Shown in pieces: positions 40,391-53,597 of a stretch of DNA of 64,000 nucleotides. Under the pieces are notes generated by a model that saw only the letters and a program-made list of their open reading frames with translations, was not told the origin of the DNA and searched no databases. The translations under genes were made by a program, and so were the position numbers. Origin of the DNA: Hirundichthys speculiger (lineage: Eukaryota; Chordata; Actinopteri; Beloniformes; Exocoetidae); contig JAGFBZ010000906.1 in NCBI GenBank assembly GCA_018398805.1, positions 682,001-746,000 on the forward strand, given 5' to 3'. Every line of letters begins with the position of its first letter. The first letter of the stretch is position 1.

Positions 40391-43300
40391 ATTGTTTGCG
40401 AGATGTAATCGTGAAATAGACGAGCTGTGCCTCCAGGAGCTGGAGGGACACTGTGTCTGCAGGTGTAGAAGCAGAACAAGCTGAGGAAAAGGCGTGTTGA
40501 GTCAGAAAGTGTTTGACTGGCACAGAGTGAGCCTCCTTCCACTTCAGACGTTATTAGCAAACTCACTTTGATCCCATTATGCAGCAGACAATTGTTATTC
40601 GAGAAATGAAGAGGGAAAAAAAAAATAATAATGTTATCAAGATGAATGTTTCCCTACACCTCATTCCGCCGTTCGCCGCCCATTTTTTTTTTTTTTTTTT
40701 TTGCACGGAGCAGGCGCTCGTATAAATGTGAATTGGTTTTTCAATGAGTCGAACGGCTCAGTTCTCTCTGGCTAAACAATGAATTTCCATCAGATCCGCC
40801 TGAGATGAATTTGGGTTATAAATTACCACAATATTCAGTTTAATAACTCCTGATTTTCCTTTATTTATTTATTTACTTCCTGTTTGCATTGTTCTCCTTT
40901 AAAGGACTCAGCCAGACTGGGTGGGTGGCTGATGGATAGACACAAGGACTCGTGAAGGCCTCGACATCAGGTGACTGAGAGAGAGAATAAATGACAGCTC
41001 TCTTTAACCAGAATAACAAAAAGTTGATTTCCTCCTTCAACTGACTTATAGGAGCGTAATAAATGTGATTAGATTATTCAATTTACAGCATGAATCACTA
41101 TCCCTCTTTGTTTCACTAGATGTGTGTGTGTGTGTCCTTTTATCTTTCAATATAATCTCAAATCTCCGCTTCCCCACTTAAGAAGAGCAATAATGTCACT
41201 AGTGTCATTTCGTATTTGAAGAAACGCGGTGATGTGGCTGCATCACCAACCTGCAGTGGAAGTCAGATTTCACTGTCTCACTGTCACATCCAGCTGCTTT
41301 ACTTTGGAAAACAAAGAGAGTGGAAAAGGGGATTGTGATCGCAGCTCCGTGGCATGTTGGAACAAAAGCCCAACCTGAATGATTTATCTCTCTTCCCCTC
41401 TTTGAAGCGGAGAACCGCTCTCTCCCCGCTGGGTCTGTTCGAGCTGGGTCGCCGGAGCACCTGGGGAGGGCCGCGGCGTGCCAAGACAGTCGGCTATGAA
41501 GCTCATGTCCCCACGTTTAGTCTACACAGAGACACAGTGCATACAAAAGGGAAAGAGTGTACAGCAGCTTTGGCCCGAGGCTATCTTGTGCAGGGCTCCT
41601 TGCGCTTGGGAAAAAAAAAAAAAAAAGTATGTGAGACATTTTCAAAAAACATAGATGCATTTTATTACAGAAGAAAAAGAATAGCTGAGAAGTCATGGTA
41701 AATCATAAAAATTAAAAAAAAAAAGGGAACGCTCTGATGACATATCATGTCTCTGCAAGCTCCCTGGGTGATTACGTCATAATGAAATATCCAACACAAT
41801 GCTGGTTTTGTTTTAAATCTTAAAGGCGGTGTTTAAAAAGGCCATTTGATAAAAAAAAAAAAAAAAAAAAACCTGTCACTTGACACCCCCTCTGGTGCCC
41901 CGGTGTGTGTGATGCGAGTGAAAAGCTCTGAACTCTGAGGTGCCACGCCTGTTACGCCTGTTACATCCACATCCAAAGTTTTCATTTATTCATTTATTTT
42001 TTGGGGGAGAAAAAAAAAAAATCTGATCCCCTTTATTTAAACTGGAGATGTGATATTCAGAAGACATCTGTTATGTTATAAATTTCGCATAAATCTTAAG
42101 CTACTCTATGGTTGAAATGAAGCTTCATTCGAGCTGAATTAATGAAACATGATTGTGGGTCCCTCAAGCTGAAGAGGCTGTCGTGCAAAATTGAGGCGCT
42201 TATGATCACGGTGTAATCTCACTGTCTGCCAGGGGAGGGCGGCGCCAAAGCCTGTCGTAAAACAATGTCTTAAAGAGATCAGAAGCCTTTACCTAATCTG
42301 GCTGGATAAAGAGGCACGAAATGTGCACAGGAGGGGAAAAAAAATGACTCACTTCTCCTAAGCAGAGAAAAGCTGCAGATTTATTCTGTGTTCCTGGTGA
42401 CTGTACTGAGCTCTAATTGTTTAGTGTGTGATTGCTCAGGTTCAGGTGAGCGCCTGGCTCTGGCCTCGTGATGCAGAGATGAGGGTCCAACTCTGGATGC
42501 AACCGGACTCATCGTGAGGGGAAGTTGTTGCAGGTTGCACATCTATATTAGTTTAGTCTTTTTCTTTTTTTTTAACCGGTGTTATCTGGTGGCGAACAGG
42601 CTTCCTCCGAATGTCTCAAGTGTGTTTGTGATGTCACAAACAGCACATTATCAGACAGACGGGGTTCACCAATCACGGCTCAGGTCTGCGCCGGGCCGCT
42701 CTCGTCACACCACGCGGCGTTTGTCACACCTCCACTACAGCGTCGTTGCGTCATTTGGCAAGGTTTGTGGCTGCACCTGCACCTGAGCCTGACAAGTCTC
42801 CCAAATAGAGTCATTTTGTAAATCGTTTTGCTGTGCCAAAGTCGCACAGTGGCATTCGCTCTAAGTTAATACCCAGGGTGGTGTAATGTACCTCATCACC
42901 TGTGTCAGTCAAGGGAGTCTTGGGTTTTTTTTTTGTGTGTGTGTGCAAACTCAATCCAACACTGTAGCCTAATTATTATTGTTATTGTTTATTTTTTTCT
43001 TATATGAGCATCACAAGAGGAGTGAGTGACACAAAAACACAGCAGAAATTGGGATAGACCTCATCTTTGTTTGGCTGCGCCCACGACTCAATTAAAATTC
43101 ACAAGGAGCCCCGCTCCTTTGTTCCCACTGTATTGCAGCATTGTTCATCAGAAGTGAGCAGGAGTACAAATAATGGAGTGCAAACACTTCCTCTGGTGAA
43201 ACTAGCCCCTTCTCTGGAGGTTTACCCTACTTTACTTTTCAAACTGACAGAAATGGGTTGTCTCAAATCCGCCACAGCGTTACTTCATTAGAGAAGTAGC

Positions 43301-45031
43301 CCGCTTTAAAACAAACAAACAAACAAACAAACAATGCACCCACCTTCCCCAATCCCCCCCCCCACCCCCCACCCCTAAACTCAGGCAGACACACTCGCCA
43401 CCCCACCCTCCAAAAATGTGTCACATCCCAGGCAATCTGTAATTTCGGACTCCTGGGGTTAATTGCCTGTCATGGCATCAAAGGAAAGTTTTGATGTGCT
43501 TTTTGAGGGCTGTCTTTAACCAAGCAAGGGAGGAAAAAAAAGAGAGAGAGGGAGAGAGAGGAGGGAAAAGAGGAGAGGATGTGGTGAGAGCAGAAGGAGA
43601 GGAGGGCACATGAGATTTCACTTGCAGCGTAGCAGCGCAGGCGTCTCCTCAGGTAATCCTGCCTCTCAAAGGCATTATTGAATTTTCTTGTTTTTCTTCT
43701 TCTCTTTGTCAAGGCAGGGAGGAGAGAGTGAGTGTAGAGGGAGAACCAGGGAGGAGTGTGTGTCTGTGGGGGGGGGGGGGTTTAAACAGAATGAGCCTGA
43801 CTTCTGAAGGGCTTGCAGTGGGTGCTTGATTCTCATTCACCTCTGCAGATCCACGTCAAAACACAGCCAGACCTTTTAAGGCGCCTGGCTTTGAAGTGAG
43901 AAGAGAGCCTCAAATCCTGCGCAGTCCGCCACATATGCCCAGCCTGAAAAATTAGCAGCCATGTGCGTCTCCCTGCCCCTTTGAAGTTCCACGGACTGCT
44001 CCTCTACCCGTGTTCGAACAGAGAAATCAGGAGGTATGCAGCCTGACTCCTAGATTAGGGATAGTGATGGGGCTGAGTGGTGGGGCAGACAGAGAGCCTC
44101 ATCTCTGAGCTTTTGTTCAATCAGACCATGAAAACCTCCACCTTGTTAACACTGTTTACCTAACTCTTCAGAAAATCTCTGCAAAGTTGAAACAACGAGT
44201 ACGAGAGTGAGCGGTGACAAAAACCTCCCTGTGATCTGCCCCGACACTGATCCGAGGAGATGGGAGTGAGTCGGCGCACATTTACGACGTTAAACTATTT
44301 TCTTCTCTTTATTAGCGAAGCCTGTATAACGTTCATTCCAGCTGTCAGACCAAATGTTTAAGATCAGCAAATAAAAAAAAATGTACCCGGACTAACGTCT
44401 TTGATATGAAGTTGCCTTAAATTTAATCAGATGTTTAGAACAAGAGCAGGATTGAAGGGCTGAGTATTTGCCCTGAAGGGTGGTTGTTTTAAAAAAAAAA
44501 AGAAAAAAAGAGTAAGGGTGTAAAGGCTCTGGACAATGTTCCAGTAAGCCCTTTGAAGAAAAAAGGTGTAGCAAAAAAAAAAACCTTTCTAGACATTGTT
44601 TCACTGTATTTTTTTAAACTAATACTTTATTACTGAAAATTCCCTTTAATGTCTCGGCTTCATGCAGACCTCCTCTTTGTGCAGAGGAGCACAGATCTGG
44701 AGAGATCCTTTCAAGAGAGTGTTCACCGCACAATATGCTGAATGTGATTATCCTTTTGTCATCTGACCTGATTGGAAGGGTTTGATTAAAAGCGAAGGGG
44801 GCCACACGCCTCCTAATCCCCGCCGAGCAACGCTCCGTGACCCCGTCTAACCTCCCCAATTGCCGAACGAATCCTTCCTGTCAAGACGGCTCAGCGCGCG
44901 GTGGCAGACGGCAGGAGCGCGCCACGCAAGGAGTTCAGGGCCGCTAATCCCCCGAGCTCGTCTTGTCCCTTTTCTCCTCTTATGCTCATCAATGAGACGT
45001 TCTCTCCTCACGAGGAGGTTTGGGAGATGAC
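40391..45031. other. Intergenic, no gene seen
   Basis: No family-like ORF. It holds poly-T (40684-40702), poly-A runs (41613-41626, 41851-41870), an AAAC array (43311-43333) and a CpG-rich patch at about 44815-44960 (GCTCAGCGCGCGGTGG). Confidence 0.45.
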
Positions 45032-45703
45032 TAGGGCTGTGAAAAAAAATCGATTTGCCGATATATCGCGATTTTCGGCCGCCCGATATAATATCGATTT
45101 TTCAGCTCCTAATATCGATTTTTTAGGAAAATTCATTCATTCACTTAAATGTGCAAAAACACTAATAATAAACAATAAATAGGTTGTTTTGAAGCAAATA
45201 GATTTGACTCAATTTGTCCTCTGAATGATCAATATCATCTGATGAACATATACAGTAGGGGTGAGTATTGGCAAGGACCTCGCAATACGATATGTATTGT
45301 GATACTTGGGTTACGATACAATATTATCGTGATATATTGCGATATTCTACCCAGTTAATATCGAAATTAAAAGTAGAGATGAAAAATAAAGTTGCTGTAT
45401 ATGTTCATCAGATTTTTGTTTTTGCATATTTAAGTGAATGAATGAATTTTTCTAAAAAATTGATATTAGGAGCTGAAAAAAATCGATATTATACCGGGCG
45501 GCCGAAAATTGCGATATATCGCCAAATCGATTTTTTTCACACCCCTAATATACAGCAACTTGATTTTTCATCTCTACTTTTAATTTTGATATTAACTGGG
45601 TAGAATATCCGCAATATATCGCAGTATTGTGATAATATCGTACCGTGGCCCAAGTATCACGATACATATCGTATTGCGAGGTCCTTGCCAATACTCACCC
45701 CTA
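45032..45703. mobile_element. hAT-type MITE with a copy of itself inserted (outer copy)
   Basis: A perfect 8-bp TSD GAGATGAC lies at 45024-45031 and 45704-45711. The left end is TAGGGCTGTGAAAAAAAATC and the right end CCTTGCCAATACTCACCCCTA. The two ends share only the first bases. Without the insertion it would be 372 bp. Confidence 0.85.
45256..45547. mobile_element. Same MITE, inner copy, inverted
   Basis: It starts TAGGGGTGAGTATTGGCAAG and ends CGATTTTTTTCACACCCCTA, so it has the outer element's ends in reverse order. A perfect 8-bp TSD ATATACAG lies at 45248-45255 and 45548-45555. It is 292 bp. Confidence 0.88.
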
Positions 45704-45711
45704 GAGATGAC

Positions 45712-48700
45712 TGCTATTTTGGTGCTGGGAAGCGAAATAGCCCGGGTTGGGGGATGTAAACAGTGTGGCGTAACGCTAACTGTCATAAGTGAGGTTTTGG
45801 AGACAAGTCTCCATACTTCTGAGGTAAGCAAATCCACATTTTGCTGTGAGGGAATTGACAGTGCGAGAGCCTCGCTCGGCGACACATCTCGTTGTCAGGG
45901 GGTTTGTCTAAACAGGTATCACAGCTGTACGCTGTCACATCACTCCACGTGATAAGCATCCTCTGAACTTACTGTCATCACATCATCCACCAGGTTACGA
46001 GCGTGGGGGGGGGGAACATCCCTATCTGGGTTTTTTGGTGGGAAAAAAAAAAGTGTCAGTAACACAGGAATAACATCTGGGGTCTGGTGCCCCGATGATT
46101 GTTCAATCAAACATGCATTTAAGTAAACCCCCCCCATCCTCAAGAGCATCTTTAAGGCACTTCGTTTGCCGTGAGTGTCGGAAATCATTTCTGAAACATC
46201 CCCAACTCCCCGCTATTTGTCATCTGACTGCAATAATCTACATTTTCACCTAGAGATGATTTTTTTTGTGTGTGTGTGTGAGCATGAGTGTGAGAGATGG
46301 GGTGGGATGGAAGGGGGGGGGCATAAGCTTGCTGTCAGAGTCACTCTCAGATGGTTTCATGTTTATACGATTACAAGCAGCATCTTCACGTACGGCTACG
46401 TACGTGTTCAAACACGTGTTTCGAAGCGGCGCGGCGTCGCTTGTGCTCTGCAGACACATGGCTCTGATCAGACCGCCCCGAGACCGGAGAGAACGCCGCC
46501 GCGAAGCCGCCGACAGTCGAGCGGGTCTGGTTCAGGTGTCAGAAAGAGAAGGAGAGAAAGATTAATGGCTTCCCTGGAAACGAACGCTTTCCTCCGGCGT
46601 GCCCCGGCCCCTGCCTATCAGCGAGGGGTCCGCTAGCTTACCGGGGGATTGCCCGGGACAGGTAGGGGGGATTTTTTTTAAGGCCTCTTTGCTGATTAGT
46701 TTGGCGGACCCCGTAGATGGGTCACTGAGTGATGGAGTGGCAAGGACAGCAACCTGCCTTTGGCTGGCCTCCTCAGACAGCTCGCTCATTCATGGCCGTG
46801 TCTGGAGGAAGTCTCAGGAGGCCGAGCTGCAGATGAAAAGGCCCCAACAGATTGTCAGTCTGACTCAACACTCAGCAGCTCTGCTTATCGACGGAGGATA
46901 TGAAATGAAGCCCGGGTGGAGGCAAACTTCCACTTCTTGTTCTTGTTCGAGTTTTTTTTTTTTTTTTTAAAGGAACCAAGTTGAACAGTTTGTACAAGGC
47001 AGAAGCATGTTGAGTCATAATACATAAAAACACTTCTGTCCTCACAAATCTTAATGAACGCTTGTATTCTTTTTTTTCCTGATGAATTATTAACTACTAT
47101 TTTATATTGAGGAGGAGGGAAATCAACAGACAGACAGAGAGGGAAGTCTCTCTGCCTGAATTTATTTTTATATCGGCACTTGAGGTGTTATTGATGTATA
47201 TTATAGTGTAACATGTTGATTTATTTATGTATTTATTTAATCGATTTATTATTGAATTTTTAGATTTAAGGATTTTTTTTTACAAGAGTACAGCTTTTTC
47301 CTCTATCCACTATAATATTTTGAAATGTATTTATTTATTTATTTATCAGTTAGCTCGACGGTCAGTTTGTTAGTAGTTTGTTTAGTCTTTTATTTTTTTT
47401 AATGCCTGTGCAGGTAAACTGTGTAAGTTTCCCTTGTTTGTTGATAAATAAAAATAAATAAATAAACGATGAATAATGCAGTTTTAAACTAAATTAATAT
47501 ATTATTATGTGCCTGCCCATACCTTTGGGGTCTATAAGGAGGCAGAAAAAAAATCTGTAAGCGTTGCCAGCTTTGTGAAATACTTATGAATTGCAAATTC
47601 AGTGTGTTTAATTAGGGAAAGCAGCTCAGGGAGACTTTAATTTTTATCATTAGCGACAGCAGGCAGAGACTCGGGCCTTTGGCAGGGATACGTACAAGTC
47701 TCCTGTACTGCCTCTGCTGTTGGACTCAAGCTCTCGTCAGCTCACCTTACACATTAACACTGGATCAAGCACTCAAGCAGTCTTTTGTCCCGTTCAGTCC
47801 AGACACTCACTATTCGCCGGTCTCCAACAAAACCGTTTTGTGTGATGTCAGAGCAGCTATTTTCCTCCTTTCGATTGGCTAAACTATTATTTTCTGTTTT
47901 TTTTTTCGTTCTTATTTGGGTGTGGGAGGCTAGGCTCGTAGGTATGGACCTTTATTGCATAAACATGTTGACACGAGGGCTTTTTCTGAACTTTGAAGCT
48001 GACGACATTCAACCAGTAGCAAAGCAGTTACTTGAGCCGGCTCCCTGGACCCGCTTTCCATTGAGAGCAGCGATCAGTTGTCTGCACGCCAGTGGCCCCT
48101 GGGCTGCTAGCCCACCCATGACGGGGGGCTCCATGAAGGAACTTATTTGTAATTGCAACTGAGAAAAGGTTTCCTAAAAGCATTTTTCGCTTTAATGAAG
48201 TTACTGGCACCGGTAGGTTGGTGAGTAGCCAAAAGGTTTTAGTCTTCTTTAGTAGTGTGTTAATATGATTTGTCTTGGCAACAAGCAAAAAAGTGAATTT
48301 GGCAGAGAGAGTGGCCATGAGCTTGAATCCCTATGCCAAATTTGTCATCCATGTTTTTTACTTTGAGGTGGGGCTGGAGGAAAAAATGTAATTAAGGCCA
48401 TTGTTGCAGTTCTCTGTGGGGGAGCATTTGCTTTGGCTAAGCCTTGTAATTATGAATGATATCCTCTTTGGCCTGCTTTACTTTCTGTCCCTGTAGCAAC
48501 AATTGGATTTGTTCCACACATCCCTGCAAGACGCAAGATAATCTTTGACCTGAATTGTCATCACCTGCATTCGTCGCGCGGAGCGGCGCCTTTCCCATTC
48601 CTTCGGCTCATTCGCTTAAAAGCTTGCCGTCTCATGAGTGACCGTGCTAACACGATGATCACAAAAAGCGACCGCCCCGCCGGCAGAGAGGCTGAGTGAT

Positions 48701-49572
48701 CCCATCAGCGTCGGGTTACCTGGCTGCCCCCGTGCTCACTGTACCTGTTGAGAAAGACATTAGAGCATCAGTTCGGCAATTCCAAGGAGGGCGGGGATGA
48801 CCTGAGAGGGTTTGGTTGATGGTGTGAAGGCTCTTACATTCCTGAGTGCTCTCTCGCTGCGTGTCTTGACTGACCTGGCCGGTTGGGCCGAGCACAGACT
48901 GGGCTTTCATTCCAACTAGCCCTGCGGCTTCAGCTCCTAATAAAGCTACCATTTGATCCCCTTGAATTTCTAAATCAGTCTCCTTTTGATTCCCTCTTCA
49001 CTTGTTTTTTTTGTTCCACTTTGTTCTGAACAGGGTCAGGTTTCCACTCTCACTGATGGGCGGGTTGAGCTGTGTAAAAAATGCCCTAGCAGTTTGTCGA
49101 CAAGAATTATGGCTCATTGTTTTGACTGTGAATATATTGCTCCATTCATACAATTCTTTGCTTGGTTATGACTGATATTATAGGGACAATCTGGATTAAA
49201 ACAACTCCAGATCACATAATTAGATGGTTAAGAAAGTAAACCTTTATTCGAGACCAAACAGACGTGAATCAAAGCAGTTTGAGTCAGAATGGAATATGTG
49301 TTTGCTGCAAAACGGCGATAAACGTTAGCACATGGGGCAACAGAGCTACATTCACTTCTATGTTGAGATAAGTCTTTCAGAAGCTTTGAACAAAATACTG
49401 TCAATAGATGCAAAAAGAGGAAAGTTCCTGACCCCCGCTTCGAACACTTGCCTTTCTGTCATAAATATACAAGTATGAATCCAGTTCTGTTGAAGCTGTT
49501 TGGGCTCTGTTTGTGCATGTTGGAGTCAATGGAAGCGTTGGTGGGGAATAAACTTAGATTTAGTATTATAAA
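45712..49572. other. Intergenic, no gene seen
   Basis: It holds a CpG-dense patch (46386-46520), a TTTATTTA-rich stretch (about 47160-47470), and a repeat-poor block (about 48340-48560, with GTAATTAAGGCCATTGTTGC and TTGTAATTATGAATGAT) that looks like a conserved enhancer candidate. The 153-codon ORF at 46175-46636 has low-complexity Arg-rich content and no family match. Confidence 0.45.
46386..46520. promoter_or_regulatory. CpG-dense patch
   Basis: I count about 22 CpG in about 135 bases, far above the surrounding DNA. It holds ACGTACG repeats, a palindromic AACACGTGTT E-box at about 46411-46420, and GAACGCCGCCGCGAAGCCGC. It could be an orphan CpG island or unmethylated promoter. Confidence 0.4.
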
Positions 49573-50700
49573 TAGTGCTGGGCAACGATTAAAATTTTTA
49601 ATCGCGATTAATCACAATATTTCCCTGATTAATCGTGATTAATCGCATTGTATACGCAAAATCAAACAAGGAATTCAAAAATAGTGTATAATGCACCTTT
49701 ATTAAAATGTTCTGCTGCCATATGAACTAAAGTGCTATAACATTTGTTGTTCAAACACTTTTAACATCAGCACTTGTCAGTAACACATAGTTAATGTAAA
49801 TCTCATCTTAAAAAATGCAAAATAAGATAAAGCTTATTGCCACTGCCAGGACATTAAAGTCATCCTGTTTTTATAAAAAATAAAAAAAAAGACTACAAAC
49901 AAAATCCAACAAAATGATTGTGGCTCAGCACAATCAGAACATTAAAACAGGTAATTTCTGAGGTAACAGAAGAAACTTTTAACGGGGAGTTCAACTTGAC
50001 AGTTGTTACAAATAACCTTGTTTCTGTTGAATCCTCCGTCTGGGAGAACTTTAAAATGAAAATGTCCATGTTAAAGTTCAGGAACTTTACCAATCCAACA
50101 GCATTCTTTCCATTTTCAATTGTCAATCAAAAATTTAAAAAAATGAAAAAGTTTTTCATGTTTTAATCTAACACAAAAAATGAAAAAAAAAAAGAAGCCT
50201 TTTTTTATATTTCAAGTGTAGACTTGGATCAAAAATACGAAATGAAAAAACAGGCCACAGGACATAATTTGTTTTATTAACGAGGACTGGACTTTCTGTT
50301 GTCATTACACATCTGTGCCACTAGATGGAGCCGCACTGAAGTAACCAGTAAGGGGACATCACGACAGTGAACACATGGAGCAGATCTGATGTAACATGGA
50401 GGAATGACACGAAAGTTTTGTTGTTGTGCAGAATTTTCTTTTTCAGACAGAATTGTTAATATTGCTACCTGAGTTGCTACCCGAACGGTAAAGTTCACAG
50501 ATTTTTACCGTTCTCCATGTCTGTTTTAGCTTTACTGTATGTTTACCTGCCAATTCTGTTCTGGCTCCACAGCGGCCAGTAACAGACTTTTCAAAACAAA
50601 AGCATGTGAGCAACATGCGTTAACGCGCGATAAAATAAATGTCGGCTTTAATAAATTATTGAGTTAACACAATAATTACGAGTTAACGTGCCCAGCCCTA
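49573..50700. mobile_element. hAT-type transposon with TAGTGCTGGGCAACG end
   Basis: The left end is TAGTGCTGGGCAACGATTAA and the right end GAGTTAACGTGCCCAGCCCTA. The flanks ATTATAAA (49565-49572) and ATTACAAA (50701-50708) match 7 of 8. Subterminal AATCGCGATTAATC repeats are present. It is 1128 bp with no intact transposase. A weak CTCF-like GCCACTAGATGGAGC lies at 50317-50331. Confidence 0.82.
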
Positions 50701-50708
50701 ATTACAAA

Positions 50709-51513
50709 TTTAAAAAAGAGAGCATTTGTAGCGCAGCTTGCTAATGTTGCTACACACTTTGTTGTCAGATGCGGGCTTAATCATTTTGTTGTATTTCTTT
50801 TTGCGCACAGGCGTGCGATCAACTGTGTCAGATCACGTAAAGCCTTGGATAATGTTTTTGCTCATTATTGCAATTGCTATCCTTTTTAGCTTTACAATAC
50901 ACGGTGATAAAGACGTAATGGGTAGAAAATAGCTGACGGCACAAACTTACACACAGAGAGGAGGGCTTGCTTCAGGATTTACAGTACGATTAGTGACTAA
51001 ATGAGTAGACCTGTGGACTTTGGCGCCCGGGAAAATGACATGTTTACTTTAAAAGCCTGATTCTCCAGTGTAATGGGTGAACTACGCCTATAAATTTACA
51101 CGGCTGCCTCAAGGCAAGGTCCAGAGCTGTGACTGTTGTGTCTGCACTATGTTTTCTCCCTTCCACCCATCTTTAACTGCTAAGGATGGTTTTTAAGGAA
51201 ATTATACCCTGTGTAGCAGGTGTCCTCGGGCTTTGTTAGCCGAATGCTGTCTGCATTGCTTCTGTCTGTGGGGTTCCTGCTGTGAACTACACTTTTTTTT
51301 ACTTTTAAACTGTTGCCTTGAATAGAAAACTTTAAAAAAAATAATAATAAATGTGTAACTTGCCTGAAATCACACATACATAATATTTTAGACCATCAAC
51401 TTTATCTACTGGTTTTAACTCCTCCAGCTTTAGACCTTTGACTGACCTTTGTCAGACTTATTTCTTACACTTAAATTCATTTTATCAATGAAATAACAAA
51501 CTGCTACAGGAAG
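50709..51513. other. Intergenic, nothing recognised
   Basis: The ORF at 50738-50932 has a hydrophobic stretch but no flanking gene structure or known motif. Confidence 0.35.
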
Positions 51514-51515
51514 TA

Positions 51516-52104
51516 CAGTGGTACCTCAACTTATGAAATTAATTCGTTCTTAAAGTCGTTTCGTAAATGGAAAAATTTCATAATTAGAAACGCATTTTAC
51601 CCTATAAATGGCCTAATCCATTCCAAGGCGCCCAAAAGTCGGACATAATTTTTTATAAATTATAAATAATACATAAAATGACATAAAGACCTATAAGAAA
51701 TACATGTTAGAATTAGATTATTGCACAATTATACTAATGTAAAGAATAATGAACAAAGAATAAAGTACATTAAAGAATTAAAATTGTTTGCATTTACCTG
51801 GGTTGTTGGGTTATGCTCATACAGACAAGGGCCCTCCTAGCCAATGGGATGCCAGGAAGATGCTGAGCTATAGCCAATGGCAGAGCAGCTCAGATGTGCC
51901 ACTTTCAAACCAAGATACAGGAGCGACAAGTATGTTTACGTTTGGTGGACTCTGGGAGCTGCGAGTAGCAGCGAGTATTTGGAAAATTTTCACCTTCGTA
52001 ACCTGGAATTTCTTTCGTATACTGGATGCAATATTTTTCCGAAGAGGCCTTTTGTTAGCTGGAAATTTCGTTAATAGATACGTTTGTAAGTAGAGGTACC
52101 ACTG
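51516..52104. mobile_element. pogo/Tigger-like MITE, copy 3 (without inserts)
   Basis: The ends are CAGTGGTACCTCAACTTATG and TAAGTAGAGGTACCACTG, with TA at 51514-51515 and 52105-52106. It is 589 bp. At the place where copies 1 and 2 carry the CCTCCGCC fragment it has unrelated AT-rich sequence, so it shows the state without the insert. Confidence 0.85.
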
Positions 52105-52295
52105 TACATAAAATGTCATATAAAATGTTGAATAAAATTTGCATTTATGTTCGATTATGACTTCACAACTCACAATGCATCAAGATGTTGCATCATTTAA
52201 GCCATTGCACTATATAGTTTTGCATTATTTAATATTCCATAGGGTTAGTGTGGTATTATGTTACATGCAGCGGAACACATCACCATTTTTCTCAG

Positions 52296-53445
52296 AAAAA
52301 AAAAATATATAAAGGTGTATTGACATGAAATTTGCGCCAGATGTTGGTAACAACACATACATTCCACAAATGCAAATAAATCAAACCATAGATGTCCATA
52401 AATTGTGTGTAATAATGTGAAATGCCACTGCCGGAAAAAATATTGAACATCTTACTGAAATACTGAAACGACAGCTTTAGGACGCCTCCTGTGTGGACAA
52501 ACTAGTCACATGCTTTGCTGAAAAGGGATTTTTTTTTTTTGGCCTATTCTTTTATATAAACAGTCTTCAGATTTTGAAGGCTCCTTGAGCCTCCTCTGTG
52601 AACGCTGATCTTTAGTTTTTTCCACAGATTTTCAGATGGATTCAAGTCAGGAGATTGGCCGGGTCGTTCTAGCAGCTTTAGTCTCTTTCTCTGAAACCAG
52701 TCGAGAGCTTCCTTGGCTGTCATCCCATGATGTTCCTCTACCTCAACTGTTCCTGTGATGTTTTTCGGGTGATTCGCAGTGGCATTTGTCAGTGGCGGTT
52801 GAGTACATCACTTATTGTTTTATTGGAAATAATTATACCTGCTAATTCCAGGTCTTCCTGAAGCTCTCCACAAGTAGTCTTTGGCTCTAGGACAACTCTG
52901 CTGATAATTATTTACACTCTTCTGTCGGTAACCTTGCGAGAAGCACCTGGTTGAGGCATGTTCATGGTGAAATAACGTTCTTTCCATTTCTGGATTATGT
53001 CCCCAACAGTGCTCACTGGAACATTCAGACGTTTAGAAGTCCTCCTGACATGAATGCTAACAGTATGTTTGCAACAGTCGGGTGTGAAGGAGAGCTCTTT
53101 TCCTCTATCCATCATGAGATGTTTCTTGTGTGACACCTTGGTAATAAAGCACCTCTTTATAGGCGTCAGCTGGGACTGAACAAGCTGGTTTTAATTTTCA
53201 CTGACAAGGGGCAGGATTGTTTTCTAATTTCTGCTTGATTTCAGCTGCTCTCTTGGCTTTCCATGCCTTTTTGCAACTCCAATTTCTCGCATGTGTTAAA
53301 AACTAATGTTCCTGTGTCATATAGCTTAATTTATAGACATGTATGGCTTGGTTTCATTACATGTGTGGATTGCAAGGGTTGTTACCAATATCAGATGAAA
53401 GGTCTCATGTCAATAGCACCTTTTGAAATATAGTTGATAATACAA
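52296..53445 (-). mobile_element. Tc1-like transposon with long inverted repeats
   Basis: Long diverged inverted arms (about 52310-52410 and 53320-53430) share ATTGACATGA, GTTGGTAACAAC, CATGT/GTCCATAAATT-type words. The minus strand between them carries Tc1-like transposase remains. The exact termini are uncertain. Long subterminal repeats resemble the IR/DR layout of some fish Tc1 elements. Confidence 0.65.
52912..53136 (-). pseudogene. Tc1-like transposase N-terminus
   Basis: The readable part has MSHKKHLMMDRGKELSFT, a helix-turn-helix SIHVRRTSKRLNVPVSTVGD, IIQKWKERY and PQPGASRKVTDR, the usual paired-like DNA-binding start of Tc1 transposases. A stop follows TDRRV, and the catalytic part downstream is not readable in one frame. 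Confidence 0.75.
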
Positions 53446-53597
53446 ATGGTATAATAAATGGGTGTATTTTACCTACTGTATGTCAAATATGACATCATAT
53501 GGTATTCTTGCATTCTACATTGCTTGATATTGAATCTTTATTTGTGCTTTATTGCATGATACTGTCTTGTGTCAGTACAAACAAAATTATTGTTATC

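Noticed and set aside
46175..46636. 153-codon ORF, one of the longest
   Set aside because: Low-complexity Gly/Arg-rich content driven by GT and CpG-rich DNA, no start context or family signal.
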